Assembly (NCBI GenBank): GCA_903938935.1
Contig: CAJAFD010000575.1
Coordinates: forward strand, 1-12,308
From: an uncultured Opitutia bacterium
GTDB taxonomy: Bacteria; Verrucomicrobiota; Verrucomicrobiia; Opitutales; Opitutaceae
Reading direction: 5' to 3'
Length of the DNA: 12,308 bases
Of this stretch, positions 1 to 6,663 are shown in pieces; position 1 is the stretch's first letter, and every line of letters begins with the position of its first letter. Both the position numbers and the translations under genes were made by a program. The notes beneath the pieces are model-generated. The model had not been told where the DNA came from. It did not search any database and was given only the letters and a program-made list of their open reading frames with translations.

Positions 1-1
1 C

Positions 2-1198
2 TGTCACGCCGCGGGCGGCGGCCGGGTCGTCGTCCCCGCAGGCGAATTCAGCACCGGCGCCATCAACCTCAAAAGCAACGTCAACCTCCACGTCTCCGCC
101 GGCGCCACCCTACGTTTCAACCCCGACCCCGCGCTCTACCCGATCGTGTTCACGCGCTGGGAAGGCGTCGAGTGCATGAACTACTCGCCGCTCATTTACG
201 CGTTTGAACAAGAAAACATCGCCGTCACCGGCAGCGGCACGCTCGACGGCGGCGCGACCCTCGACACGTGGTGGAGCTGGAACGTGAAGCGCGGCCCCAC
301 GCCGCCCAAACAACGCGTCGCCCGCGATGCACTCATCGCGATGGGCGAGCGCGATGTGCCCGTCGCCGAACGCGTCTTCGGTGCCGGACATTTTCTGCGG
401 CCCAATTTCATCCAACCCTACCGTTGCAAAAACATTCTCATCGAGGGCGTCACGATCATCCGCTCGCCCATGTGGGAAGTTCACCCCGTGCTTTCCACCA
501 ACGTCACCGTGCGCGGCCTCACGATCAATTCCCACGGCTCCAACAACGACGGCTGCAATCCAGAATCGTGCCGCGACGTGCTCATCGAAAATTGCATCTT
601 CGACACCGGCGACGATTGCATCGCGATCAAATCCGGTCGCAACCGCGACGGCCGCCGCGTCAACGTGCCCTCGGAAAACATCATCGTGCGCGGCTGCACC
701 ATGAAAGACGGCCACGGCGGCGTGGTGATCGGCAGTGAAATCGCCGGCGGCTGCCGCAACGTCTTCGTCGAAAACTGCACCATGGACAGCCCCAACCTCG
801 ACCGCGCGCTCCGCTTTAAAAGCAACGCCGTGCGCGGCGGCACCATCGAAAATATCTTCATGCGTAACGTCCAGATCGGCCGCGTCGCCGAAGCGATTGT
901 CACGGTGGATTTCCTCTACGAAGAAGGCGACAAGGGCACGTTCATGCCCACCGTGCGCCACGTCTCGCTCGAAAATATCACGAGCAAATCCAGCCCGCGC
1001 GTCTTCTTCGTCGTCGGTTTCCCCGGCGCGATCATCGACGACATCCGGGTCGTCAACTCCACGTTCGCCGGCGTCACCGCCAGCGACATCATCCACCACG
1101 CCGGCCGGATTTTTCTGGATAACGTCAGCATCGAGCCCGCACAAAAAACTCGCAGCCTAAACTCCGTCACGGCGCCAGCGGCCCCCGCCGCGCATTGA
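2..1198 (+). CDS. Glycoside hydrolase family 28 (polygalacturonase-like), 5' truncated by window edge
   Basis: This is the 3' part of a pectin-degrading right-handed beta-helix enzyme that hydrolyses alpha-1,4-galacturonan. The frame is open from base 2 to a TGA at 1196-1198, giving 398 visible codons. The visible part begins with a typical GH28 N-terminal stretch, VVVPAGEFSTGAINLKSNVN, so the missing piece is probably the signal peptide plus a few tens of residues. The active-site motifs are in order: NND (542-550, in place of the usual NTD), GDD (608-616), GHG (710-718) and RFK (812-820, in place of RIK). The two catalytic Asp of GDD and the His of GHG are intact. The NND and RFK variants, and the DTGDDCIAIKSG context, resemble bacterial exo-acting members, but endo or exo action cannot be decided here. 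A GTG at 146 is in frame but would remove conserved N-terminal fold. The protein is probably exported, but the signal peptide lies outside the window. Confidence 0.92.
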   Translation, partial: CHAAGGGRVVVPAGEFSTGAINLKSNVNLHVSAGATLRFNPDPALYPIVFTRWEGVECMNYSPLIYAFEQENIAVTGSGTLDGGATLDTWWSWNVKRGPTPPKQRVARDALIAMGERDVPVAERVFGAGHFLRPNFIQPYRCKNILIEGVTIIRSPMWEVHPVLSTNVTVRGLTINSHGSNNDGCNPESCRDVLIENCIFDTGDDCIAIKSGRNRDGRRVNVPSENIIVRGCTMKDGHGGVVIGSEIAGGCRNVFVENCTMDSPNLDRALRFKSNAVRGGTIENIFMRNVQIGRVAEAIVTVDFLYEEGDKGTFMPTVRHVSLENITSKSSPRVFFVVGFPGAIIDDIRVVNSTFAGVTASDIIHHAGRIFLDNVSIEPAQKTRSLNSVTAPAAPAAH

Positions 1199-1228
1199 GT
1201 CGGGGCGGCGAGCAATAATTTTATTCGT

Positions 1229-1265
1229 CGGGCGGAGCGCGAAACTTTCGCTTTGCTCCCGCCCG
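1229..1265. other. Long imperfect hairpin after the GH28 gene
   Basis: The outer arms CGGGCGGAGC (1229-1238) and GCTCCCGCCCG (1255-1265) pair with one bulged C. They enclose a second perfect inverted repeat, GCGAAA-C-TTTCGC (1239-1251). It begins 31 bases after the GH28 stop and ends 25 bases before the helicase ATG. No T-run follows on either strand, so it is not a classical intrinsic terminator. It may end or stabilise the GH28 transcript or limit read-through into the helicase gene. Confidence 0.4.
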
Positions 1266-1290
1266 CCGAGCCGTGAGCCTTAGCGCGTCC

Positions 1291-3300
1291 ATGGATTTCG
1301 AACTCGACGCTCCTTCAGGTCCGCCCGGCTTTCCACCGATCGATTTCCGCGCGCTGCTCAACGACGAGCAGTTCGCTGCCGTCACCGCCCCGCCCGGCCC
1401 GATCCTCGTGCTCGCCGGCGCCGGCTCGGGCAAGACCCGCACGCTCACCTACCGCGTCGCCTACCTCATCTCCCAAGGCGTCCAGCCCTGGGAAATCTTG
1501 CTGCTCACGTTCACCAACAAAGCCGCCAAGGAAATGCTCCACCGCGTGCAAGAACTCACCGGCCTCGAGCCCGGGCGTTTCTGGGGCGGCACGTTTCACG
1601 GCATCGGCCACCGCGCGCTGCGCATGCACGGCGAAGCTATCGGCCTCCCGAAAAATTTCACTATCCTCGACGCCGACGAATCCGAGACGCTGCTAAAGCA
1701 GACGGTCGAAGCGGAGGACAAAATGTTTTTCAAAGATAAGACCAACCCGCGGCCCGGCCCGCTCTTCAGCGTCCTCTCCCTCGCGCGCAACACTCAGCTC
1801 TCGCTCGCCGAAACCGTGTCGGATCAGTTTCCCCAGTACGCGGAAATCTCGCACCGTTTCCCCGCGTTTGCCGCCGCCTACGCCAAGAAAAAGCGCGAGC
1901 AAAACGTCGTCGATTACGACGATCTGCTCGAGCTCTGGCTCAAGCTCCTCACCGACGCCCCCGAGGTCGCCCAGCACTTCGCCAACCGTTTCCGCCACGT
2001 CCTCGTCGACGAGTATCAAGACACCAACACGCTCCAGGCCCAGATCGTCGACAAACTCGCCGCGCACCACCGCGTCATGGCCGTCGGCGACGACGCCCAA
2101 TGCATCTACTCCTGGCGCGGCGCCGATTTTGAAAACATCATGACGTTCCCCGAGCGTCACCCCGGCACCGTCATCCACCGCATCGAGACCAACTACCGCT
2201 CGACGCCGCAAATCCTCGCCCTCGCCAACGGTGTCCTCGAAGCCCAACCCAAGGGCCGCCACTTCGAAAAAGAACTCCGCGCCCACCGCGCTAATTCCCA
2301 AAAACCGTTCGTCGTCCAAGCCATGGATGACCGCGAGCAGGCCGATTTCATTCTCAAGCGCATCCGTTCTCTCGTCGACGACGACGGCGTCTCGCTCAAC
2401 GAAATCGCGATTCTTTACCGTTCGCATTTTCTCGCGCTCGAGATCCAGCTCGCGCTTTCCCGCGCCGGCATGCCCTACCAGATCACCAGCGGTGTAAAGT
2501 TTTTCGAGCGCCAACACATCCGCGACCTCATCGCCCTCCTGCGCTTCGTCTACAACCCCGCCGACGAACAGGCCTGGCAACGCATTGCCATTCTCCTCCC
2601 CAAGATCGGCGAAAAGGGCGCGCAAAAAATCTACGCCGTCGCACGCGAAAACGCCCAGCTCCTCCGCAAAAATTTTATCGACGTCCTCCCCACCGACGAC
2701 GTCCTCAGCAAAGTCGCCAAAGACGCCCGCGACGACTGGCCGAATTTCTGCACTTCGTTGCAACAGATCGCCGAGGCCATGCAGAATCGCAAACCCGCCG
2801 AGACGGTCGAGATCGCGATCGATAGTTGGTACGGCGATTACCTGAAAGGCGCCTACGCCGACTACGTGGACCGCCTCGAAGAATTAAAAGCGCTCATCGG
2901 CTTCGCCCAACGCTTCGACGAGACGCAGGATTTTCTCGCGCAGATTGTCCTGCTCAACGGCGAGACCAGCGAGCGCCGCGTCGAGCCCGAGACCGACGCC
3001 ATCAAGCTCACCACCATTCACCAAGCCAAAGGTCTCGAGTACGACGTCGTCTTCCTGATCGGCCTCGCCGACGGACAATTCCCCGGTCGCCGTGCCATCG
3101 AAAACGGCGACGTCGAGGAAGAGCGGCGCCTATTTTACGTCGCCGTCACTCGCGCCCGCAACGAGCTCTACCTCAGCTACCCGAAGATCGCCTCCCGCGC
3201 GGGTCCCGGAGGTATGATGCTCACACCGAGCCGTTTCATTCTCGAACTCCCCACCGACCTCTACGAAGCGCTTCGCATCAAGCGCAACTACGGTTGGTGA
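1291..3300 (+). CDS. UvrD/PcrA/Rep-family superfamily 1A 3'-5' DNA helicase
   Basis: An ATP-driven DNA-unwinding motor acting on chromosomal DNA in repair, fork restart or conflict removal. All SF1A motifs are present; residues here are counted from the GTG at 1273. Walker A AGAGSGKT is at 48-55, motif Ia LLTFTNKAAKEM near 77-88, and motif Ib GGTFHGIGHRALR at 105-117. Motif II DEYQD is at 246-250, motif III GDDAQCIYSWRG at 272-283 and motif IV NYRST at 307-311. Motif V IHQAKGLEYD is at 582-591 and motif VI VAVTRA at 623-628. The protein ends soon after motif VI and lacks the C-terminal extension of full-length UvrD/PcrA, so its size is closest to Rep. I prefer the ATG at 1291 because the acidic N-terminus runs straight into the Q-motif region. 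The in-frame GTG at 1273 would add six residues; neither start has a Shine-Dalgarno sequence. Which of uvrD, pcrA or rep it corresponds to cannot be decided. The next gene is convergent, 24 bases away. Confidence 0.95.
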   Translation: MDFELDAPSGPPGFPPIDFRALLNDEQFAAVTAPPGPILVLAGAGSGKTRTLTYRVAYLISQGVQPWEILLLTFTNKAAKEMLHRVQELTGLEPGRFWGGTFHGIGHRALRMHGEAIGLPKNFTILDADESETLLKQTVEAEDKMFFKDKTNPRPGPLFSVLSLARNTQLSLAETVSDQFPQYAEISHRFPAFAAAYAKKKREQNVVDYDDLLELWLKLLTDAPEVAQHFANRFRHVLVDEYQDTNTLQAQIVDKLAAHHRVMAVGDDAQCIYSWRGADFENIMTFPERHPGTVIHRIETNYRSTPQILALANGVLEAQPKGRHFEKELRAHRANSQKPFVVQAMDDREQADFILKRIRSLVDDDGVSLNEIAILYRSHFLALEIQLALSRAGMPYQITSGVKFFERQHIRDLIALLRFVYNPADEQAWQRIAILLPKIGEKGAQKIYAVARENAQLLRKNFIDVLPTDDVLSKVAKDARDDWPNFCTSLQQIAEAMQNRKPAETVEIAIDSWYGDYLKGAYADYVDRLEELKALIGFAQRFDETQDFLAQIVLLNGETSERRVEPETDAIKLTTIHQAKGLEYDVVFLIGLADGQFPGRRAIENGDVEEERRLFYVAVTRARNELYLSYPKIASRAGPGGMMLTPSRFILELPTDLYEALRIKRNYGW

Positions 3301-3324
3301 TACTTCCAAGCCGAGACTCAGCAA

Positions 3325-3594
3325 TTAGTCCCGATAGTGAAAGCGCACCTGCGCCACCCAAAGCTGTTCGCCCACAACTTTGTAAACTAGGCGATGCTCG
3401 CTATCGATTCGCCGCGACCAATAACCCTGAAATGCGTGCCGCAAGGGCTCGGGCTTGCCGATCCCGCTGAACGGTTCGCCCATCACCTCTTTGATGAGCT
3501 GGTTGATTCGTCGAACCTGCTTCTCGTCGGTCGCCTGCCAATACAGGTATTCCTCCCATGCCTTGGTCGAAAAAACCAACTGAGTCGCGGCCAT
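3325..3594 (-). CDS. yoeB: YoeB-family toxin (ribosome-dependent mRNA endonuclease)
   Basis: An 89-residue protein that aligns end to end with E. coli YoeB, which enters the ribosomal A site and cuts mRNA when its antitoxin is degraded. Shared blocks include WEEYLYWQATD, RINQLIKEV, GKPEPLRH, GYWSRRI and EHRLVYKV. The residues matching the E. coli catalytic set (Glu46, Arg65, His83, Tyr84) are Glu49, Arg68, His86 and Tyr87, all present, so the toxin should be active. Two extra residues, Arg-Asp, follow the usual C-terminal His-Tyr. The gene lies four bases downstream of the antitoxin gene on the same strand, so the two are surely co-transcribed. A GAGG two bases before the ATG, with an AAGGA further upstream inside the antitoxin gene, could serve as the ribosome binding site. 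Confidence 0.96.
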   Translation of the reverse strand: MAATQLVFSTKAWEEYLYWQATDEKQVRRINQLIKEVMGEPFSGIGKPEPLRHAFQGYWSRRIDSEHRLVYKVVGEQLWVAQVRFHYRD

Positions 3595-3598
3595 CGCC

Positions 3599-3853
3599 TC
3601 AGAGTTCCTTCAGTTTTCTGGCCTTTCCCTGCCCGGACTCCAATTGCCTGATCGATGCCAAAAGTCGCCGCGCATTGGCCGGACTCCGCATAAAATACGC
3701 CGTTTCCTCCATCGCCTTGTAATCTTCCAACGAGACCATAACCACCGCTTGATCGCGGTTGCGCGTGATGATCACCGGCTCGCGGTCCTCACAAACCTTA
3801 TCCATGGTCGAGGCGAGATTCTCGCGCGCTGCCGTATAGGTGATGGCGTTCAT
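3599..3853 (-). CDS. yefM: YefM-family antitoxin (Phd/YefM superfamily)
   Basis: An 84-residue antitoxin that binds and silences YoeB and, in this family, represses its own operon. The N-terminal Phd/YefM DNA-binding fold (about residues 1-55) is recognisable from ITYTAARENL, PVIITRNRDQAVVMVSLEDY and the EETAY junction. The C-terminal toxin-binding segment TAYFMRSPANARRL (51-64) is nearly identical to that of E. coli YefM. The ATG at 3853 is supported because the protein begins exactly as E. coli YefM does. An AGGA lies 10 bases upstream of it. The gene precedes yoeB by four bases, the usual antitoxin-first order. Base composition is lower in GC than the flanks: two 60-base lines (3661-3780) contain 34 and 32 G+C, against 40 for 5101-5160. 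This suggests later acquisition. Confidence 0.96.
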   Translation of the reverse strand: MNAITYTAARENLASTMDKVCEDREPVIITRNRDQAVVMVSLEDYKAMEETAYFMRSPANARRLLASIRQLESGQGKARKLKEL

Positions 3854-3855
3854 AT

Positions 3856-3888
3856 GGACAGTATCCTGTCCGTCTATTATCGTCCGTC
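3856..3888 (-). promoter_or_regulatory. Candidate yefM-yoeB operator and promoter
   Basis: A perfect palindrome, GGACAG-TATC-CTGTCC (3856-3871), begins two bases upstream of the yefM ATG and covers its AGGA ribosome-binding-like site. It overlaps the first of two direct repeats GTCCGTC (3868-3874 and 3882-3888), which flank a -10-like GATAAT on the minus strand (3881-3876). A TTGACG on the minus strand (3890-3885) could serve as a -35, but only for a -10-like GATACT at 3865-3860 with a long 19-bp spacer. YefM-type antitoxins bind palindromes at their own promoter, so this is the expected place for autoregulation. Which promoter is used is not resolved. Confidence 0.55.
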
Positions 3889-3936
3889 AACTCCGAGCTC
3901 GGACCCTATCCCGCCGAAGGCACCTGTCCTGGCTGG

Positions 3937-3957
3937 GGACGCCTACCCGAGGCGTCC
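3937..3957. repeat. REP-like palindrome GGACGCCT-N5-AGGCGTCC
   Basis: A perfect 8-bp inverted repeat with loop ACCCG, lying in the 199-bp divergent gap between yefM and the dioxygenase gene. No T-run follows, and it sits upstream of both genes, so a terminator is unlikely. Its form (short GC-rich palindrome, intergenic) resembles dispersed REP-type elements, but only one copy was noticed in the window. It could instead be a regulator site for the plus-strand genes. Confidence 0.4.
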
Positions 3958-4052
3958 GCAGTAGTCGCGGAGAGGTAACCCTGCCCGCGATGCGCCGCCG
4001 CTTGCCATCCCCTACCACCCACGCATCGTTTCAACATCAAAGCATATTATTA

Positions 4053-5009
4053 GTGAACCCCTCTACCCCCTCCTCTACGCTCGCTCTCAACGGCCTCCAT
4101 CACATCACCGCCATCGCCGGTGATCCGCGGCGCAACGTCGCTTTCTACACCGGCACGCTCGGCCTGCGCCTGATCAAACGCACCGTCAATTTCGACGACC
4201 CGTCCACCTATCATCTTTACTACGGCGACAGCGTCGGCACGCCGGGCTCCGTGCTGACGTTTTTTCCGTGGGCCGGCATCCGCCGCGGCCGTCCTGGCAC
4301 GGGCCAAGCCTACGCCACGGCGTTTTCCGTACCGGCGGGTAGCCTGAATTTTTGGCGCACACGCCTCCTCGCCCACGGCGTCACACCCGGCGCGCTCACG
4401 ACCCGCTTCGGCGACGAAGTCATCTCGTTTACTGATCCCGACGGCCTCGTCCTCGAACTCGTCGCCAGCACCGAGCCCGATGCTCGCGCCGCGCACCCCC
4501 ACCCGGAAATTTCCGCGGCGCATGGCATCCGTGGTTTTCATAGCGTCACGCTCGCTGTGTCCGAAGCCACACCCACCGCCGCGCTCCTCACCCACGCGAT
4601 GGGTTATCGCGCCACGGCCACCGCCGAGGGTCGCACGCGCTTCAGCGTCGCCGGCGGCGGACCCGGAACCTACGTCGATGTGGTCGTTGATCCTAAACTC
4701 CCGCGCGGAACGTCCGGCGCGGGCACGGTTCACCACATCGCTTTCCGCACACCCGACGACACCACCCAAGCCCGCGCGCTCGCAGCCCTGCAGGCGCTCA
4801 ATCTGGGGGTGAGTCCCGTGATGGACCGAAATTATTTTCACTCGATCTACTACCGCGAGCCCGCGGGCATTTTGTTTGAAATCGCGACCGACAACCCCGG
4901 CTTCACCATCGACGAACCGCTCGCCACGCTCGGCACCGCGCTCAAACTCCCCGCCCAATACGAGAGCCAGCGTGCCGCGATCGAAGCGCACCTGCCGCCG
5001 CTCATGTAA
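4053..5009 (+). CDS. VOC-family ring-cleaving dioxygenase (MhqE/MhqO/PcpA-like)
   Basis: A 318-residue cytoplasmic protein made of two vicinal-oxygen-chelate (glyoxalase-fold) halves. It belongs to the group annotated as ring-cleaving dioxygenases, which open hydroquinones or related aromatics using Fe(II). The first half starts with LHHITAIAG (15-23) and the second with GFHSVTLAVS (161-170). Counted from the GTG at 4053 and by analogy with PcpA, the metal ligands would be His17, His228 (in VHHIAF) and Glu276 (in LFEIATD); all are present. The length fits the family. The GTG at 4053 is chosen because it leaves a short N-terminus before the fold; an ATG at 3990 is in frame but adds a low-complexity lead. 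No Shine-Dalgarno sequence is visible at 4053. The hydrolase gene follows seven bases after the stop. The substrate is inferred from the family and is not shown by the sequence. Confidence 0.88.
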   Translation: MNPSTPSSTLALNGLHHITAIAGDPRRNVAFYTGTLGLRLIKRTVNFDDPSTYHLYYGDSVGTPGSVLTFFPWAGIRRGRPGTGQAYATAFSVPAGSLNFWRTRLLAHGVTPGALTTRFGDEVISFTDPDGLVLELVASTEPDARAAHPHPEISAAHGIRGFHSVTLAVSEATPTAALLTHAMGYRATATAEGRTRFSVAGGGPGTYVDVVVDPKLPRGTSGAGTVHHIAFRTPDDTTQARALAALQALNLGVSPVMDRNYFHSIYYREPAGILFEIATDNPGFTIDEPLATLGTALKLPAQYESQRAAIEAHLPPLM

Positions 5010-5016
5010 TCCTCGC

Positions 5017-5640
5017 ATGGCCCTTTCCTACCATCACGTTTTCCAAGCCGGCACGGATCCCGCTGCCGCGCCCTTGCTCTTGCTCCACGGCACTGGCGGC
5101 GATGAAAACGATCTGCTGCCGCTCGCGCGCAAACTCGCTCCGGGCGCGGCCGTGCTCAGTCCGCGCGGCGACGTCTCCGAACACGGGGCGCGCCGCTTTT
5201 TCGCCCGCCTCGCCGAGGGCATCTTCGATCCCGCCGAAGTCACGCGCCGCACGCACGCGCTCGCGGATTTTGTGCAAGCCGCCGCCACGCATTACGGTTT
5301 CGACGCCACTCGCCTCACCGCGCTCGGCTTCTCCAATGGCGCCAACATCGCCGCAGCCCTGCTTCAACTTCGTCCCGCAACGCTCGGCGCGGCCCTGCTA
5401 CTGCGTTCCATGATCGTGCTCGATACGCCAGCCGCGTCCGGCTCGCTCACCGGCAAACGCGTGCTGATGCTCAACGGCAGCGCCGATCCCATCGTGCCGC
5501 TCGACCATCCGACCCGCCTCGCTGCGCTCTTTTGCGCCGGCGGCGCCGAGGTCACGCAAACCTTCGTCCACGCCAGCCACGGACTCATCGCGGCTGATCT
5601 TGCCGCCGCGAGCGCGTGGCTCGCAGATTCGTCACTTTAA
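5017..5640 (+). CDS. Alpha/beta hydrolase, phospholipase/carboxylesterase family (MhqD-like)
   Basis: A 207-residue cytoplasmic serine hydrolase. The oxyanion-hole segment LLHGTGGDEND is at 22-32, the nucleophile elbow GFSNG at 104-108 (Ser106), the acid Asp157 in GSADPIVP, and His188 in ASHGL. Together these make a complete catalytic triad. Size and motifs match the small carboxylesterase group that includes Bacillus MhqD, which is encoded with a ring-cleaving dioxygenase and induced by hydroquinones. Here the gene starts seven bases after the dioxygenase stop with no visible Shine-Dalgarno sequence, so it is probably translationally coupled. It may hydrolyse a product of ring cleavage; this is inference. 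Its last nine bases overlap the end of glpQ on the other strand. Confidence 0.88.
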   Translation: MALSYHHVFQAGTDPAAAPLLLLHGTGGDENDLLPLARKLAPGAAVLSPRGDVSEHGARRFFARLAEGIFDPAEVTRRTHALADFVQAAATHYGFDATRLTALGFSNGANIAAALLQLRPATLGAALLLRSMIVLDTPAASGSLTGKRVLMLNGSADPIVPLDHPTRLAALFCAGGAEVTQTFVHASHGLIAADLAAASAWLADSSL

Positions 5641-6663
5641 GCGAGCCGCAGCACCGGCATGAGGCGCGAGCAACCAGGCCCGCGTGACGTCCGTGAAATC
5701 CGTAAACGCGCCGTCGACGCCCGCCGCCGTAAATAGCGCCGCGTGCAACGCCGCCGCTGAGGGGCAACGTTTCGGCAGTTCATCCACGCGAATCGTGTAA
5801 GCGTGCACCGCAAGTCCGGCGGCGTGCGCGTCTTTCACGAGATTAGAAATTTTTACTTCACCCTTATCCGTCCACGTCGCGATGCGTCCGAGCGAGGGAC
5901 CGATGCCGTCGGCGACTTGGGCCAACTCGCGCAATCCCTCTGGCGTGCACATCGTCGTAAAATCTGTGCCGTCGGCGCCCTGCGCGCTCGCCTCGATTAA
6001 CATCACGAGATGGCCCTGCCAGCCCAGCTCGCGACGGATGCGTTTCACTTCGCCTGCTTCAAAGCACTGCAAAAAACACGCGTCGTTTTTCGTCACATAG
6101 CCGTAGCGCGCGAGCAGCGGGAGCACGATTTTGCTGATGTCGTGGCCTTGGGCGCGGTGCCATTGCGGCTGCTTGATCTCGGGATAAATTCCGACCGCGC
6201 GGCCCGTACTGCGATTGAGGCCTTGGATGAGTTGCAGCTCTTCTTCGAGCGTCGAAACGCGAAACTCCGCTTGGCCCGCCGGAAATCGCCCCGCAAATAC
6301 CCGCGCGCCGCTCTTGGCATTAAAACGCTCCGTCACGCGCAATTGCTTCAGCTCCGCTAGCGTGAGATCGATCACATAAAAACGCCCGTCGGCTCGCTTC
6401 CGCTCCGGGAAACGCACCGCCACGTCCGTCACCGTATCGAGGTAAATATCGTGCAGCACGACGGGCACGTCGTCTTTCGTCAGCACGAGATCTTGCTCAA
6501 TAAAATCCGCACCGAGCGCGTGCGCGTAGGCCTTCGCCGCGAGCGTGTGCTCGGGTAAATAACCGCTCGCGCCGCGATGCGCGATGACGAGTGGCCGCGT
6601 TTCCGCCGCCACCGCGACTCCCGCCACCCACAAAAACCAACCGAGAATAGTTTTAAGTTTCAT
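5632..6663 (-). CDS. glpQ: Periplasmic glycerophosphodiester phosphodiesterase
   Basis: A 343-residue enzyme that hydrolyses glycerophosphodiesters (such as glycerophosphocholine or glycerophosphoethanolamine) to sn-glycerol 3-phosphate and an alcohol. An N-terminal signal peptide, MKLKTILGWFLWVAGVAVAA, ends in an AVA-A cleavage site, placing it in the periplasm. Conserved GDPD residues are visible: the catalytic HRGASG motif (His29, Arg30), Glu38, the metal-binding GADFIEQD (Glu56, Asp58) and VVLHD (His71). Length is close to E. coli GlpQ. The ATG at 6663 is chosen because it opens directly into the signal peptide, although the frame stays open further upstream inside glpT. Its start shares one base with the glpT stop (TGATG), so the two are translationally coupled. 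Its stop lies inside the end of the convergent hydrolase gene. It should feed GlpT directly. Confidence 0.95.
   Translation of the reverse strand: MKLKTILGWFLWVAGVAVAAETRPLVIAHRGASGYLPEHTLAAKAYAHALGADFIEQDLVLTKDDVPVVLHDIYLDTVTDVAVRFPERKRADGRFYVIDLTLAELKQLRVTERFNAKSGARVFAGRFPAGQAEFRVSTLEEELQLIQGLNRSTGRAVGIYPEIKQPQWHRAQGHDISKIVLPLLARYGYVTKNDACFLQCFEAGEVKRIRRELGWQGHLVMLIEASAQGADGTDFTTMCTPEGLRELAQVADGIGPSLGRIATWTDKGEVKISNLVKDAHAAGLAVHAYTIRVDELPKRCPSAAALHAALFTAAGVDGAFTDFTDVTRAWLLAPHAGAAARLK

Noticed and set aside
110..1144. A 344-codon open frame on the minus strand opposite the GH28 gene
   Set aside because: Its translation is a low-complexity run of Asp, Val, Ala and Gly with no recognisable motif. 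It is the expected mirror of GC-rich codons in the real gene, which has a full set of catalytic motifs.
1693..2763. A 356-codon open frame on the minus strand inside the helicase gene
   Set aside because: It overlaps conserved helicase motifs on the other strand and shows only compositional bias (Glu, Val, Gly, Asp rich).
3840..4052. N-terminal extension of the dioxygenase frame to 3840 or to the ATG at 3990
   Set aside because: The added residues are unlike the VOC fold, and the 3840 version would overlap the yefM start and operator. The GTG at 4053 gives the normal family length.
3854..4052. MarR/MhqR-type operator upstream of the dioxygenase gene
   Set aside because: I looked for a long AT-rich palindrome near the start and found none. 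Only the REP-like GC-rich palindrome and the TA operator are visible.
4050..5018. A 322-codon minus-strand frame opposite the dioxygenase gene
   Set aside because: Arg/Gly/Ala-rich translation without motifs; the plus strand encodes a clear VOC protein with all metal ligands.
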